The position numbers and the translations under genes are program-made. A DNA stretch of 64,000 nucleotides, from assembly GCA_964035545.1 (NCBI GenBank), contig OZ037765.1, positions 21,150,495-21,214,494 of the forward strand, written 5' to 3'. The stretch is from Bugula neritina. Its lineage: Eukaryota; Bryozoa; Gymnolaemata; Cheilostomatida; Bugulidae. Below, piece after piece: positions 29,301 through 43,912 of the stretch. The notes under the pieces are model-generated. The model had not been told where the DNA came from and did not search any database. It worked only from the letters and a program-made list of their open reading frames with translations. The first letter of the stretch is position 1. Each line of letters begins with the position of its first letter.

Positions 29301-32300
29301 CATTCTAATAAAATCAGTTGAACTGCAGCCTTGTCTGTGGAGCTCCTGGTTCGAATTAGCAGCCATGTTGAATGATCGTAGTGATGTAAGCAAAGATACT
29401 TCATAAACATAGTCTTCTAGTCCGTGATTATTTTTTTGCACATCTGAGGTGCTGAAATAAATCATAAAGAAATCCATGCTACATGTGCTATTTGTGTATT
29501 TTGAAGTTGTCGAAGCTAAAGCTGCCTAATCATTGGATGAAGCATTTCTTTCTGGCCCACGTCTACCTTGACCTTCAAATAGGTGACCAATCAGCTGCAA
29601 TATACTCGAATCTTTTAGAAGCTGGATTTGCTAACAGCACCTATCTTATAGCGCAACTTGCTGTGGCATATGATAACACTAAAAGTAAGTTGGTGACAGT
29701 AAACTTATAGTTTTTGATGTGAATATATTTAGTGCATTCGCTATATCTGAACCTAAGTGGAAAAAACTACTAGTCATGAATGATTATGGACATTAACTTA
29801 CACTAATGGAATATCTTCTAAAGATATCTAATCAACATGAACTTTTTATTGTTTGCGTCAAAGGTTTTATATCCCACGTTATAGATATTAACAAATTTAT
29901 TATTATTTACATTAACAAATTATTCTTTATTTATTATTTCATTTAGTTGATATTAGATCATTCTATGAATGTTTATAAGACACTCTATAGATATGATATT
30001 ATTGTATAGATAATGATGTTGTTTTACAGATTTTGATGTAACATTTTGTAGATGTTGATATGGCTATAGAACATTTTGAGAATCTGAGAATTAAAGACCC
30101 ATATCGCCTTGACAACATGGACACCTACTCTAACGTCTTATATGTGAAGGTATATTCTTATGGCCTTAGATAGACTCAACAAATATGCTAAGTTTAGCTG
30201 ATGATTTAGAAGCCTTCACATGTTGTACATTGAGTGAGATTGAAGCCTCAATGTGTACTGAATGGTGCTGTTTGTAGGAGATGAGGGTGGAACTCGCTGA
30301 CTTGGCAGCTAAGTGTATTGATATTGATCGGTACAGAGCGGAGACCTGTTGTGTAATTGGTGAGTCACCACTCTATAGGTGATTGCTGTATGAAGCTACA
30401 GGGCTCCCCATACTTAGCCCGTATTGTTTCATATGGCTACATAACTCAAACTGGTTGCAAGGTACAGAAAAGTTGTCCTATCAATGCATTATGTAAAGTT
30501 ACATGGTCACCTGTTTACCCTGTTATATTATGGAACTATTTCTTTTCACATTTACCTTTATGTTGCTATATTCACTACACCTCTTGCTTTCTAATATAAA
30601 TAAGTAATCAATCAAGTGTATATTGACGTACATTGGAGTTGCCTGTTTATTTTAATTGGAAACCACTACTTGATATACTAGCGGCTAGAACTTTTTTGTA
30701 GCAGCTCCTAGTACTGTATAATAATAATGTTTATTAATTTATGTATATGATTGTTCTAGGTTTCATTTATAACATTTATGTAATAATTGTGGAAGTTGCA
30801 TGTAGGTGGTTGGTATAAGTTTTATGGTTTTAATGGGTTTATTACAGTTGAAAATAATGGGGAAAGAGCATTTTATTTTGACTAGAGTTTCAAGTTCATG
30901 TGGCAAGTTTTAATTACATGTCATGCTGCATGCATGTTTTACAGGAAATTACTACAGCATCCGAGACCAGCATGAACATGCAGCTTTATACTTTCAAAGA
31001 GCCCTTAAACTAAACCCTAACTTCATCTCTGCCTGGACTCTAATGGGCCATGAGTATATGGAGTTGCAAAATCAGAGTGCTGCCATACAGGCGTACAGAC
31101 AGGCACTAGGTATGTGCTGACAGCCACCTCTGCTGTCTTTAATAATGTCTGCGCAGAGTATGCTAAGACTGGTGGTGATATTTCATATTTGGCTAATACT
31201 TTGTGAGGCATTTGCTTAGAGTGGTGTGTTTGAGTTTATCAGACAATTTTTACATGAGTGTATAATATGTTCCGGTGTTAGAGGTGGACTCGAGAGACTT
31301 TAGGGCTTGGTACGGACTCGGACAAACTCATGAGATATTGAAGATGCATCATTATTCACTGTACTACTATCAGCAAGCGCTGAAGCTTCGACCAAACGAC
31401 TCGAGAATGCTTATGGCTGTTGGATGCACTTATAAACTGCTGAATAAACCGCAACAAGCTAAGATCTGCTTCTGGAAGGCTCACATGATTGGTGATCCTG
31501 AGGGCATTGCTCTCACACACCTAGCCAAGTATGTGCAGTATTATATATTAACTTTGGCAAATATTATATATGAACTTCTGTAGATATTATATATGAATTA
31601 TTAGAAAAATTGAGGCGTTAAACCACAAAATATTCAACAAAGCTTTTAGTCAGCTGGTTTCTTTCAAGTATTTAAGTGGTTGTACATTTTTTTTTATCCT
31701 GGAAGAGATTTTTTCGTAATTATCTCAGTTTTACAGAAAAATTTATTACAAATGGTGTAGATGTAAATGTTGCATGTGTCATACTTATGGAGTTGTGAGC
31801 TCTTGCTCTTTGTATTCAAACATGATGACTTTATAATGTGTAGATTACATGAAACACTGAAGGAAGATGAGAATGCTGCCGCAGCTTTTACTACTTTCGT
31901 TCTGGATGCCGCACAGTCTGGGGTGAGTGTTCCTTCATTCACATGTATAACTGCTTCGTATATAATGTCTATTACTAACATATCAACTTATTAGTCAGTT
32001 AGTTTTGATTGATAGGTTTTCTATCATGCAACATTTAGGCTTGCATCAGCTACGCACAATTAATAGTCAAATAGATACTGACAGATTATTTATTGCGTCG
32101 ATATTTTCATATTTTCGTAAAATATTGGCATTCTTCATTATAATCCATTCCTACTCCTGTGACCATCAATAGCTGCTTGACCTACATGTTGAGCACACAC
32201 TTAGCAAGCAGCAAATCATGAAGTTAGTGGGAAACCAAGATATAATGTATTGCCATGGGCTTTATTCTAGAAGAAATGTGACACAACATCACGAGTAGTT

Positions 32301-33939
32301 TGAATTTTTAATAGTTTTATCATGAGAAGATTTTTGTCTGGGGTTTTCTGGTGATAGAGCCGTCAAATTTTGAAATGTAAGAAATAAAATGGAGAACCAG
32401 TATAACAAGGAAAAAATTTGTTAACTAAAACTTGAATTATGTAATTTTAGACCAAAAGTATATTTTATAAAAAAAAATTTGTACTAGAATGTTCCAAATT
32501 CATGACTATCTTAGCATTTTTGTTGTAAAAATGCTTTTGGCGTTGAATTTTATAACTAATATAATGTCATTTAGTGATAATAGTTGCTAACTAGCATACA
32601 TTAAAGTGTTATAAAACAATAATTTTTCCAGTTTATGTCTTTTTTCTATCAGTAGTAGAGAAAAGTATTAACTACAGAAATAGTTCAACAATGCCACAAT
32701 GGAGATTGTACTAGTGAAGTTACCTATATACTTTTACAGATGAGTAACCCAAGGGAAATGGCACATGCATACAAGTTTCTAGCTAACTACAACCTAAAGA
32801 TAGGCAACCATGAGGAGGCTTATATAGCAGCCCAGAAATGTATTGATTACCCAGAGGTAGTTAGTTCTTATTCAGTGGAGATCTAATATATGCATGTTAT
32901 GTGATTTCCACATCTGTATTGCGAAATACGTATGAAAGGTGGTTTTTGAAAATTTGTCAACTGTGCAGCAGTTACCAACTGATTGTTAATTCATTATTCA
33001 TGTAGTTGGTCACTGTTGTGAAGTATTTGACAGATATATGTGTGAAGTACTACAATAAACTCTGTTATTGTCTGACTCTTACTACAATAAGATATACTTA
33101 TATATTACTATAGCACTTAAAAAAAGTCTTCTACCATCCAGCACTTGTGCTATGAAACCTGCTCAGTCTGTCTATCATAAATAATGTTCCTTTGAAAAGG
33201 AAATTTTATGGTAGAGAAAATCAAACATGTTCCGTGTATTATGTGTAAAGTTAAGCATTTGAAATAACTTTTAAATATTTTTGTTATCTCATACTGTAGA
33301 ATTGTTTTTATAGTATGCAGACACTATGTTGGTTATGTGGTGGTAAATCTATAACAACTCTTCAATGATTCTGATCTTGATGTTATACAACATCACCTAA
33401 TACATATGTATGATTTGGTGCAAATATGAATCTATTGAGTTACAATTGCATTTTGTGGTTTAAAAGTTAGTCACTTTGCCCATTGCATTGTACAATTGAA
33501 CTGCAAACAGTTGGCGATTTTCACAATATTCTTATTTTATGAAACATGAAATGTAAACTACCTCATGGTTCTTTTGATGTGGTGGGCAAAGTTGCTGTTT
33601 GTGTTGTGGCCAGAAACATTTTGTCACTGCCTCACCATTGTTTTTATTAGGCACTGTTCAAGATGAGCAGATAATCCCTGTGCGTATTTTTCAAATTTTA
33701 AGTTATTCCTAAATATAATAATGTTTCTTGTTCAGACTAGAGAAGAAGGTAAAGCGCTACTGAGTCAAATAACGAAAACCAGTGGTATACCCGACACTAT
33801 TGGACAAAGTAGCTCAGTGGAGCCAATGCCTATAGAGGTCAATGACAGTATTGCCCAAGATCTCTTCAGCCGTGCATCAGCCACTCCAGCTCCTCACCTG
33901 TCGCCTCGTAATCTTCATTTCATAACCCCAGACCACTAA
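26327..33939 (+). CDS. CDC23: Anaphase-promoting complex subunit 8 (cell division cycle 23)
   Basis: TPR scaffold subunit of the APC/C ubiquitin ligase that drives mitotic exit. Thirteen exons: 26327-26457, 27460-27547, 28104-28281, 28644-28749, 29253-29385, 29507-29684, 30052-30149, 30278-30359, 30945-31109, 31282-31528, 31844-31922, 32740-32856, 33736-33939. Phases close to 601 residues (human 597). The N-terminal APC8 domain includes the family's conserved [10 protein letters not shown] series of tetratricopeptide repeats follows, with diagnostic blocks [69 protein letters not shown] and [15 protein letters not shown]. The C-terminus keeps TREEGKALL and ends in a Ser/Pro-rich tail with SPRNLHF, where the human protein also has a SP-rich end. 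The acceptor at 29507 is weak and could shift by a few codons. A SINE sits in intron 2. Confidence 0.97.
26640..26880. repeat. Simple-sequence patch in CDC23 intron 1
   Basis: Degenerate TACT/AGTA-rich sequence (AGTAGTAGTAC, TTACTATCAGTACTTACAGTAAAACT and similar) running into ATTATT-rich DNA. Same style as the patches upstream of CZIB and in the PPP1R3 intron. Confidence 0.5.
27900..28050 (-). mobile_element. tRNA-derived SINE in CDC23 intron 2
   Basis: On the minus strand the element reads as a tRNA-like head: GCTGCCGGAATGGTTAGAGC (box A at 28029-28020), then about 35 bases, then GGGTTTGAACCCC (box B at 27994-27982). This is followed by a tail with GTTAGGAAGGGCATCCAG around 27968-27945. 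The head resembles a Ser/Leu-type tRNA. From memory, the GGAAGGGCATCC tail phrase recurs in SINE/RTE-type LINE tails of cephalopods and other invertebrates. The element lies antisense to CDC23, about 55 bases before exon 3, and makes a spurious ORF at 27811-28026. Confidence 0.8.
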
Positions 33940-34616
33940 ATTTATTAGTGACGAATGAATATTGTATATATGTGCAGCACTGCCTAAGTATGAGCATCAA
34001 TGCAGCTGTTAAATTGTCATTATCCAAAAGTGTGTCAATTTGGTAAACAAATTTGTGAGCTGCTCCTTTGTCATTGCGTAAGTGTTTTATATTTCTTTTA
34101 ACTCGGTACCTCACTTCCCTTTTGTTAATCTTTGTTTGTTGGGAATTTTTAATATTGCAAATAGGATTCTGCAATATTTTTATCTTGAAAAGTCATTGAA
34201 TTTCTGGGAAGTGATTTGGCCATATTTCAAAGAAGCTATTGATTTTCATGTTTATTTAAAACTGTTTTATAATAATATATTTTCATAAAATGGAAATAAA
34301 GATTGCTTTATAGTAATGTATCTTTTAGAAAAATGGCAATAAATTTATAGTACTTGCTAGCCTAAAAAATAAATACAACTTGGCACAGTGTACCAGAATT
34401 TAAGAAGATTTACATTGAATACCTGGTGCACAATGTACTTGCTCATAACTACTCAACTAACTCTTGTATAAGATTATATGTATAAAACCATTGTTATAAT
34501 ACTTGATACATTTCTCAGTGGAGCTGGGAACAAAGTTCACATAAACAAGCTGCATTTGCTTTCAACATAAATATAGCAAACAGCTACAACATGAAGTTGC
34601 TATTCACACACAGTTG
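33940..34616. other. Interval between convergent CDC23 and FAM184A stops
   Basis: 677 bases of 3' flanking DNA. AATAAA at 34295-34300 serves CDC23. No clear minus-strand AATAAA was found for FAM184A in this interval. Confidence 0.6.
34295..34300 (+). terminator. Poly(A) signal AATAAA for CDC23
   Basis: AATAAA 356 bases after the CDC23 stop codon, the first on the plus strand after the stop. Confidence 0.5.
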
Positions 34617-37600
34617 TCACTGAACAAACTTTTTGGGGAATGCTTTAGGGGGCGGAAGCACATGGTTAGGGTTAAGTCTCTCATCGTGTATTGGAGAACC
34701 AGCAATAGGCCTGAGTCTAGCATTGCTACCTGCTGAGCTGCTCCCACTAACCATACCATCGGTCATTCCTGAACTTACTGTGTACTTTGTTGGTCCTTTC
34801 TCACCTTTCTTTTTCTAAATTGAAACAAATATTTTTTATATACTTTTTGTAATTAAACTCATTAAAGCATCAAATTTTTTAAGCTGTTGACCCAATTGTG
34901 CAAATTTTTTTTTAATCTTTTCCATTTATTTGATGCATGGTTATAATTGCAGTTGAAACTATCTGCTCCCAATACACATTTTGCTGCAAAAATTATCACA
35001 TATGGCAAATATAACTAGTGCTATTATTGGTTGGAATAGTCAATGCTAAAGGAAGACAATATAAGTTAATTTAACTTAGTTCCTTATATAAAAAGCACAT
35101 TGCTCCATATTCAGGTTGAGATACATTTTAAATAAATAACAGAAAAGTGCACAATTATTTCCTTTTGCACATACCTTAGATAGTGGGTTGATAAATCCTA
35201 CTTGGGGTTGCTGCGGCCCTGATTTCCCACCAGCAAAAACTTTTGTAAAGTTTGTTTCCCGATTAACCAGCTCCATTTGGTAAAACTGTTTATCAGCCTG
35301 TAAATATGATCAATTCATAATTATTGCCAGTTTTCTTTAAATTTACCAACAACTTTTTATATGAATGAATAAAAGAGATGAATACTGTTTATGTGCATTA
35401 TATAAATTTCTACCAACAATACCTTTCTCTGCTCGATTATTTTATTTATATTACAAGCAATATAAAAATTCTTAGAATACTTCATTTTACATAGATTTTC
35501 ATATAAGAGCTAATTTGGTGTCAGGTTTGATAAGGTAAACTGCTGCTTACAATGAGCTGCTGCATTTCCTGATCTCTTTGAGTAAGAGAGCGTCTCAACT
35601 GTTCTATCATTCTCAAATCTTCTTCTCGTGGCTCCCGATTGAGATATCTGTCCTCCGCTTCCTCTAACCTAATGTTTGCAAATTATAGTTTTACTTTTGA
35701 CAAGTCGCTCTACACAAACTTTGTATTGATATATTTGTACATAGTTCAGTGAAAAGAACAAAAAATGAAGGTTTGCTAGTACATACAAAGAGGAGAGTTC
35801 ATCTATTTTTTCTTTCAAAATAGTTTGAGCTTTGGTGAATTCCAACAGGACTCTTTGTGTTTCCTCTGCGTGGAGCCCCTGCAGCCTCTCCATCTCTTCG
35901 GCATGTTCCTGCACCAAGAACTCCTCCTGCTGCCTTTTATTCAAACAACAAAACTATTGATTTTACAAGTAGACAATATTTTTAAAAAATATTTCAAAAT
36001 ATAGTTTGAAATTGTGAACATTTTTAGCAGCTTTTACTGCTACAAAGCTACACCTTTATGTTAAAATATCTAATTGAGTATTAACATTTCATAAGTTCTG
36101 TCTATGTACACCATCTACAATGCATTGCTAAATCATTTTTATTGTCTTCAAAAGTGTCACTTCTTAAATTTTCATTTGGTATTTAGAAAAACCGTAGGTG
36201 CGGTACAAGAAAAAGTCCTGTGCTTCAACAAATATATAAATCTAGCAAAATACATTTAATGTAAATAGAGAAAAAAGGCAAGTGAGGGACTGTAAGTCTC
36301 CAATACTGCTAACACTTACCTTAGCTGTTTACTAGCTTCAGATTTCACTTTAATGATGTCACTACTTTTGCTTTGAATTTCCTCCTGTAGCTCATGAATC
36401 TTCCCTTCTAGTTTATAAATATCTGATTCCAAAGACTTGATGGTTCTGTCTCGTTGACTTAGACGCTCTCCGTGCTCTTCCTGAACGTGCAGTAGATCTT
36501 GGTCCTAGCATATAAATATATAGCAATTACACAACTATGACTGAATAACTATGAGTATAACAACATGGGAACTTGAGTAAATAGAGCACTTTCATAGATT
36601 CATCTGATGATAATGCCATATGCCTTTAATACAACTTGGAGCAGATCAACATTTATATTCTAATTCTTTTTATGGCAAAAAGTAACTGTATTTGATAATA
36701 ATTTTGAAACACATGTTTTATTGCTTTTGCTTTATTATAGAAACCTTGTATTGCCCCTTAAGACACCCTTTTATATGCTAAAGAGAAATTTATGTTGACA
36801 GACATCTATGTTGCAACTTTGTAGAAGTTTAAGCCACGCCTCACAAAATAGCACTTACACATTATACTCAACATTTTGCTTTATAAAAAATAAGCCATTT
36901 GCACGACATTGTTTACCAAAGTTTTGGAAACTAGCCAATATTTTACAAATAAATAGCATGTATTTAAATATAAATTTGCTTATTTACTGTCAAACTCATT
37001 TTATAGGTCATCCAGACTTGACTAGACAAAAATTATTATAGCTACACACCTCAGTGATAAATTGATCAAGTAGCATAGCATGTAGCATTATAGTAATTTT
37101 AACCACAATATGTGCTGGTATGTCACTAGAAAATCGTAAATTCCAAAGGATTGTAACTGAAAACGGTTGATTATTATAGCACTCCAAATTCATTTTATGG
37201 AAGACTGTTTCTCTGGTATTCATTGTAAAAGAACTTTTGCATGAGGGGTATGACAACCACGTTAGTATGACAAAATACTCTTTCCACATGCAAATAATCA
37301 GAATATGGACATCTAAATATATCAACATAAGATTGCTTTTTGGTTTTTAGCTGTTTTTTATTTATATTAAAGTGGTACTTGTATATTTAACAAAAAATTA
37401 AAAAATAAACAAGGTCTACTGACTCTACTCAATATAAAGTATGACTATGAATTTCAAAGAAATTTGTGCATTCACATTGACATTTAAAAAGTTTCGAATT
37501 AGTAAATACAGTTTGAACTATGCATATATTCTATTATGACTGACCTTTTGATTTTTGAGCTCAACAGCTCTTTGGAGTTCCATTCTGAGAGCTGTGATTT

Positions 37601-40600
37601 GCTTAGCAGAAGTTTGGCTATGAGAGTTGAGTTCCAACTTGTGTTTAGACTCCAGTTCTGCCCGCAACTCATCCTGATGACATTGAAACACAAAGTTACA
37701 GATCAGTGAATAGTCAAACATACAAAACAAGTGACCTACAGAACTCGCATGTCTTATATGAAATTATTCTGTATAAATAGGCTGCTCGTCTCAAATTAAG
37801 AAAATAAAGTAATTCTAAAATGCAATTAATATTGAAACCACGCACAAAATAATGCAATATAATGGCAAGATACAATATATTGCATAATTATAAAAAATAA
37901 ACACAAACTTTTTCTCGTATGCTGTTTTTCTGCAAAGTGTCTCTTTCCGTTGAGAGTTGTCTCTCTGCATCTTTTTTAATAAAGTCAACAGTGGCTTTAT
38001 GAGCTGTCATTTGCGCTGTCATGTCTTCTAAATGTTTGCTCTTGAGTTCTGATAGAGAAGCCTGCGCAACCAAATAGTAACAGTAAAAATATGCCCTTTC
38101 TTCTTCTAGTAACCTATATGTATATGTAGATATATAGTAGCCTATATATTATGTAGATTAATTACAGGTATTGGTGAAACCCAATGTATCTCTATCCTTT
38201 TTAACCCTAAACTAAAGTTTTTATTTTTAGCAATGCCACAATATAATGTTACTATATTTTCTTGCTTCTTAAAGGTCCACAACTTGTACAAGGTTAATTA
38301 GAGAAAGAGTATGAACAATAATGAACTCACCTCGTATAGTAATAATAATATTTCTAATAAAGCTGTCTGAGTATAACCTACCTCTAGTTGTGACTCTTGT
38401 GTTTTATATTTCAGGGACCACTCTTCCTCTATTGAGGCAGCTAGGTTTTTCAGCTGGCGCTCATAATCTTTAGTAATTCTTTCAATTTCAGTGTTCAAAT
38501 CCTGTTTGTATACAACAATGCAGTCAAAATATGAACCATTGATGTACAATTGCAGCTCAGTGAATCAACAAAGTTTTAGTTCAGTGGTCTACAGCATATA
38601 CTCAATATGAGACAAGGTTTCAAGTTTAGTATTCCAATGCCTTGATTTAGAATTTTCCGTATTTTTAGCAATATTTATGCGTATCAATAATATAATAAAA
38701 TATAATATAATAGTAATTTGAGTGTCAAATGTAGCTTTTCTTGTAATGCTGACCTGAATTTGCTGGTCGTACTTTTCAATGATAGCGTCAGCTTTGGAGT
38801 CTCCAGATAACCTCTCTGCTTCCAGAGATTTCTCTAATTCTGATATCTAATGAACGTGAATAAAAGATCTCTATATTTCATCCTTGCATATAAAATATCG
38901 CAATTCCAATATTAAAAGAAAAATTATCGACATTATGCAATGCTAAAGCAGTATAATCTCCTTATAGTTGTAGCATAGCAAGTTGTCTGCCCACAACATT
39001 AATAAGTTTCTATAGAGGAGGGCCATTAAAAATGCGCGTTCAATTTCACAAACTAAACCATCAATTATAGGTTTGCACTGGTTATATAGTATGTAGAACG
39101 CATGGAGTGCGTGATGAATAAATGAAGTGTCATGCACGGCTCTATGATTAATAGCTTTTGAAAGTTATGGGACAGAGCATATCCTATTGGATTATGCTTT
39201 CATTATTGTGTGAAAAGTTACCTGCATCATAAGCTTCCGTATTTTCGATTCCATGTCATTTGTTACTGCTCTCATCTCATTCTTGTGCTGGTCGTTTAGC
39301 AGACGTACGGTTGAAGCTTTGTCATTTGCAAACTGGTTTTCTAATTCTACTTTGAACTGAGCCATTTCCTTCCTAAAGCAAATTATCAATGCTATCAGAA
39401 ATTTGAAGTTGGTGCATGAAATGTGTTCAAATAACCTTGTAAGAACAGTGCATCAAAATATGAACTGTATAGATTACTTTAATTTGTCCAGCCATGAAAC
39501 TTCAAGGGACTTGTTCAAGTTTTCTAGCTTCTCTTTTAATTCCGCATTGTGATCCTTAGCCATCTGACTGTTCACCATCTTCAACCTGTCTGTTTCACTC
39601 TAAAAATAACATGAATGAAAATCATGTTTAAAATATAATTGTAAATGTAAATGGAAAGTCATTTCTTTAGAAAAAGTTATTTGAACTATTGCCTGCACTT
39701 CTCTTTCGCACTTTAAAATTTTACTGCTATTCTACCACACAGTTGAATAAGTTAAATAATCACACTTTACTTTTGTAGTTATGTAATGTGTGCAGTGTAT
39801 AAGCAAACTTATTTTAAACCATATGCTGTTAGCACCTTGAGAGTTGTGATTTGACTAGTAGAAGCATTCAGCTCGCTTTTAGCTTTATCAAGTTGCTGCT
39901 TCAACACTGAAACTTGACTTTTCAGCTCTGCAAGCTCATTGTTGGCTGCGCCTAGGTTAGTAGACGTGTCTCCCATCCTTTGCTGCATGCTTTCCAACTA
40001 CAAAGTATAGTAAACAAAACTATATATTAAATTCGATCAAATTTATGTCAACAATAATATATTCTGATGCTTCAAATGACTTATTTATGCCAAATTTTAG
40101 ATAATTAAATTTATATATGCAGGTTTTTTCACGCTATATGCACCAAAGCCACTACTTTATATCACGTACACAATGCTATACATACAAGATATATTGCATG
40201 AGCATAATATACTCTTAATTTATTGTTTGAACAAGCTGTGATATTATTTAATTTTCAGCTTTGTACTCCACTGTAAACCTTATAGTCATCGTTATGTAGC
40301 AAGCATCAGTATTTCTATAGGAAGTAAATGATAACACAGGATGCTACGCAGTTGTGTTCTTCTAATGGCAGTACCTCTTGCTCTGCCAGTTGGAGCTTTT
40401 CTTTTAGCTCTGTAATCTCTGCTGTAAGATTCTCTTTTAGCTGAATGTTGACAGTTTCTAAGCGCTTTGTTTCCTCTTCTAGTTGTAACTTCAGCTTCTG
40501 CAAGTAGAATTATAACAATACTCATTACTTTGTAGCTCAGTTATAACAATTAGGTTAAAACACTGGAGCTATACACCTAACTTTTCAATTGTTTTGGAAT

Positions 40601-43600
40601 TTCATGTTTCATTAAAAAAATTTTACAAACTAATAAATTATATAACACAAACTCTGCCCATAGCATTAACATTGCTAGAGGCTAAAGAACACATATTACT
40701 TAGTATACGTTGTGGGGAACTCGTATGTCCAAATTCAAAACTTATATTTAAACGAGCTTTTTTAGAAACGGAAAATATACTAGCAATTTTCATTTTATAT
40801 TGTGAGCATAAACCATAGTTTACTTGTTCGAGTTCATCAGCTCTCAGCTGTGCTTCTGCCTTTAGAGTGTCTAATTCCTTTGTATAACGAGAGTGAAGGG
40901 AAGACAACTGCTCTTGTAAATTATTCTCTGCCGTGACTTTCTGTTCCTCGAGAAGTCGCTCCAGACCTGCAATGTCAGCTTGGAATTTATCTTTCTGAGC
41001 TTGCTTCTCAATGCGTACATCCTCCAAAGCCTGTAAGATATACCGGGGAGCAATACAAGTTTGTTTTGATAAAAAAAACACATAAACATTGAAAGTAGAG
41101 CTCAATATATAATCTCCATTTTAACTGTGAGCAGAACAAGTTTTAAAGGTAAACTTTAAAAAAAGTAAAAACGTATTTCGGTAGAAAATATGAAATTTAT
41201 AATAAAAATAATGATAAACTTCAATTAAGTAGACAATATTTATACCTGTTCCAGTGCTTGAACCTCTAAACTCTTTTGATGCGCATCATTGGTCGACTTA
41301 GAAAGGAGTAAATTCTTTTCATCTTGAAGAAGCTTCAAGTTTCTTGAGACATCTGAGAGTTCATCGGTTAGCTTTTGAATTTGTGCCTCTTTTTGAGCCT
41401 TAGCAGTAGTTAGCTCCCCTATGACACCTGAGAAATACATGCTCTTTGTATTAATGTCGCTAGCTTCCAACGAGCATAGACACACAGCCTGAACTTGGTT
41501 GCCATACTCCAGTATATTAATGCAGAATAATATGATTGAACTCTGCTCACACCACACAAAGATAAAATGCAGCTTTAATATTATTTTGGTCAGTATAAAA
41601 ACAATAACACATTTGATAAAGCAGAATTGATGCTGCTGCTATTACTATATTTAATTGCTCCATGCAACTAAATATTTTTTTAAAATATATAATTATTGCA
41701 ACATAAACTAACCCAAACATGATCTCACATGTTGTCTAATAAAAATAGTATAGATGTAGGGTATAAGTGTAATATCATAAGCTAACACATATTAACGTGT
41801 CATGTCCAAACTGCAAACACACATGATGCAATGTCGGCTGCTCTTATGCAAATAGATTATCTACCTGATTTTTTGATGAGTTGGTCAGACTGGTCGGTGC
41901 ATCGTTGCCTGAGCACTTGTAACTCCCGTTCTACTTCTCTGTGCTTGTTTACAGCTTCTGTTGTTTCCTTTTTAACAACTTCCAACTAAAGATTGTTTAA
42001 TAAATTAATGTTTGTGATTTGAAATATGCACTACAAAATAACGCTTATAGGTTAGTAAAATGAGTATTTCTTAATGTGTTGTGTACATATCATATAATAT
42101 AATGTTTATTACCTTTTAATAACTTTGGTTTACATATAATATGTTATGCAAATTTTAACTTTGAACCACAATTGCAAAATTAGTTTAACCAAATTTCAAT
42201 TATAGTATATTAAAGGCACACATTGCTAAATGTCAACCCTAAATTCAACACCTCAACAATTATTTACATACTCTTCACCAATACACTTGGAAAATGCCAT
42301 GTAAAGGAAGGAGATGCAAGTTACTAATAAAAGAAAATGAAAATAAATGCACATTTACTTATACGAACAAACATATCATAAATACTGTTTATTGTATAAC
42401 AATATGCAAAGTAATACACTGAGCTGTTGAGAACCATAGCTGTATTCATGCACTGCTTTACCTGATTGCGGAGGTTGGCTAGTTCTTCAGTTGCATCCGA
42501 CTTCTGCGTCGTCAGAATGTCCAAATTGCTTTTCAACTGATTTATAGTGTCTTCTGAAACTGAGAGATCATTCACTAATCCATCAATGCGATGTCTGAAT
42601 TGAGCTTGCTGAAATTGAAAATCTTTTGTTAGACGGTCAATTTTATCTTGTAGCACTTTTTGCTTTTCAGAACTTTGATCATTTTGACTTTGGCGTAGTA
42701 ATTCTAATTCATTCTCATAAAGTGTTTTAGACTTTTTAAATTTTTCTTCATAATCAAGCTCAAGCTGTTCTTTCTCTATTTTGAGTCTGTCATAGTTAGA
42801 TGTAGCTTGCTGAAGCTCTGCAATATGTTTTGTTTTTAATAGTTCAAGTTCATCAGCAAGTTTTTGCTCTTTGTCACTTGACTTAGACATTTGAGTTTTC
42901 AAGATATCATCTATCTCTTTCTGATGTATCCGCTTCAAGTCAGCAATTGCCTCTGTTTTTTCTAGCTCAAATGCCTGAACCAAAGCTTCAAAGTTCTTTA
43001 TTTTAGATTCAAATTCCTTTTGATAGTTCAGTAACTCTTTAGAGACTACACTGATTCTGTGATTGTGCTCTGATTGCAACTGAGTTTCATGAGTTGCACA
43101 TTCATCCTTGAACTTGTCAAAATCATGAAGTAGTTTCTTTTTCTGTTTTTCATGTTCTTCAATGTGGCTTTCCAGCAGTGATATTCTTTCCCTCAACTCA
43201 GCTTCAGCCCCTAGGGTTAGATTGTTAATTTCGAAAATTACAATTTAATTCAAATATTTATAATATGATAGACATTCATCTACTGTCAATAATTGTAATA
43301 AACAGTTTTATACAAAACTGCAGTTAAAACAGTTCTAAGTAAGCTATATCATGTTCCCATGCTTGAAAAACTTGATAAAGTTAATTATTTCATCATCACT
43401 TTGCATTATAACAAACCTTGCTAAAAAAATTATATTTTATTAAAAAGCTTTCAATCTTACCTAGATTACTTTTCAAGCTATTAACTTTAGCTTTAGTTTC
43501 CTCCAGAAGTTGTAATTTTTCTTTTTCATGCTGTTGTTGTAAGGACTTGACTATTTGCTCATGTTCATCATTTTTTGTGTTCAATGCATATATAACCTGT

Positions 43601-43912
43601 TTATAAAATATACAGTTTGTAAGAAATTAATTCTTATATACACACAGCCCTCATTTTCCATACATGTTTACCAAAGCTAAAATTAAGTTGGAATCAAAAT
43701 AACATCATACAAATTAATTTACATTTTAACATTTAAGTAAGAAACTAGTGCATATTGAAAAGCTATTGCTGTACTTTCGTAAGTTGAGCAATCTTTTTTG
43801 ACATCTTAAGATGCATGTCTTGGTCCACAATTCCATCTGTAAAGCACTCTTGAGCAAGGTTTCCATACTTTTTGTTATTGTGTTGTTGTGCCATTGGTCT
43901 TGTTGCTGCCAT
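34617..43912 (-). CDS. FAM184A: FAM184A-like long coiled-coil protein
   Basis: Long coiled-coil protein of unclear molecular role. Nineteen exons: 43912-43775, 43596-43461, 43210-42462, 41985-41865, 41427-41246, 41030-40824, 40497-40375, 39997-39836, 39599-39478, 39372-39222, 38846-38754, 38501-38382, 38061-37909, 37673-37545, 36504-36320, 35933-35787, 35668-35551, 35297-35175, 34814-34617. All phases close, giving 1118 residues (human about 1140). Identification rests on both ends. The N-terminal MHLKMSKKIAQLTK plus VIYALNTKNDEHE is almost identical to vertebrate FAM184A. Near the C-terminus FYQMELVNRETNFTKVF and GFINPLSKKK also match. Between lies nearly unbroken heptad-rich Glu/Lys/Gln/Leu sequence. 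The last exon encodes a low-complexity, Ser/Pro-rich tail with RLRPIAGSPIHDE. Exon 3 (749 bases) is by far the longest. The acceptor at 35933 has a weak pyrimidine tract but joins in phase. Confidence 0.95.
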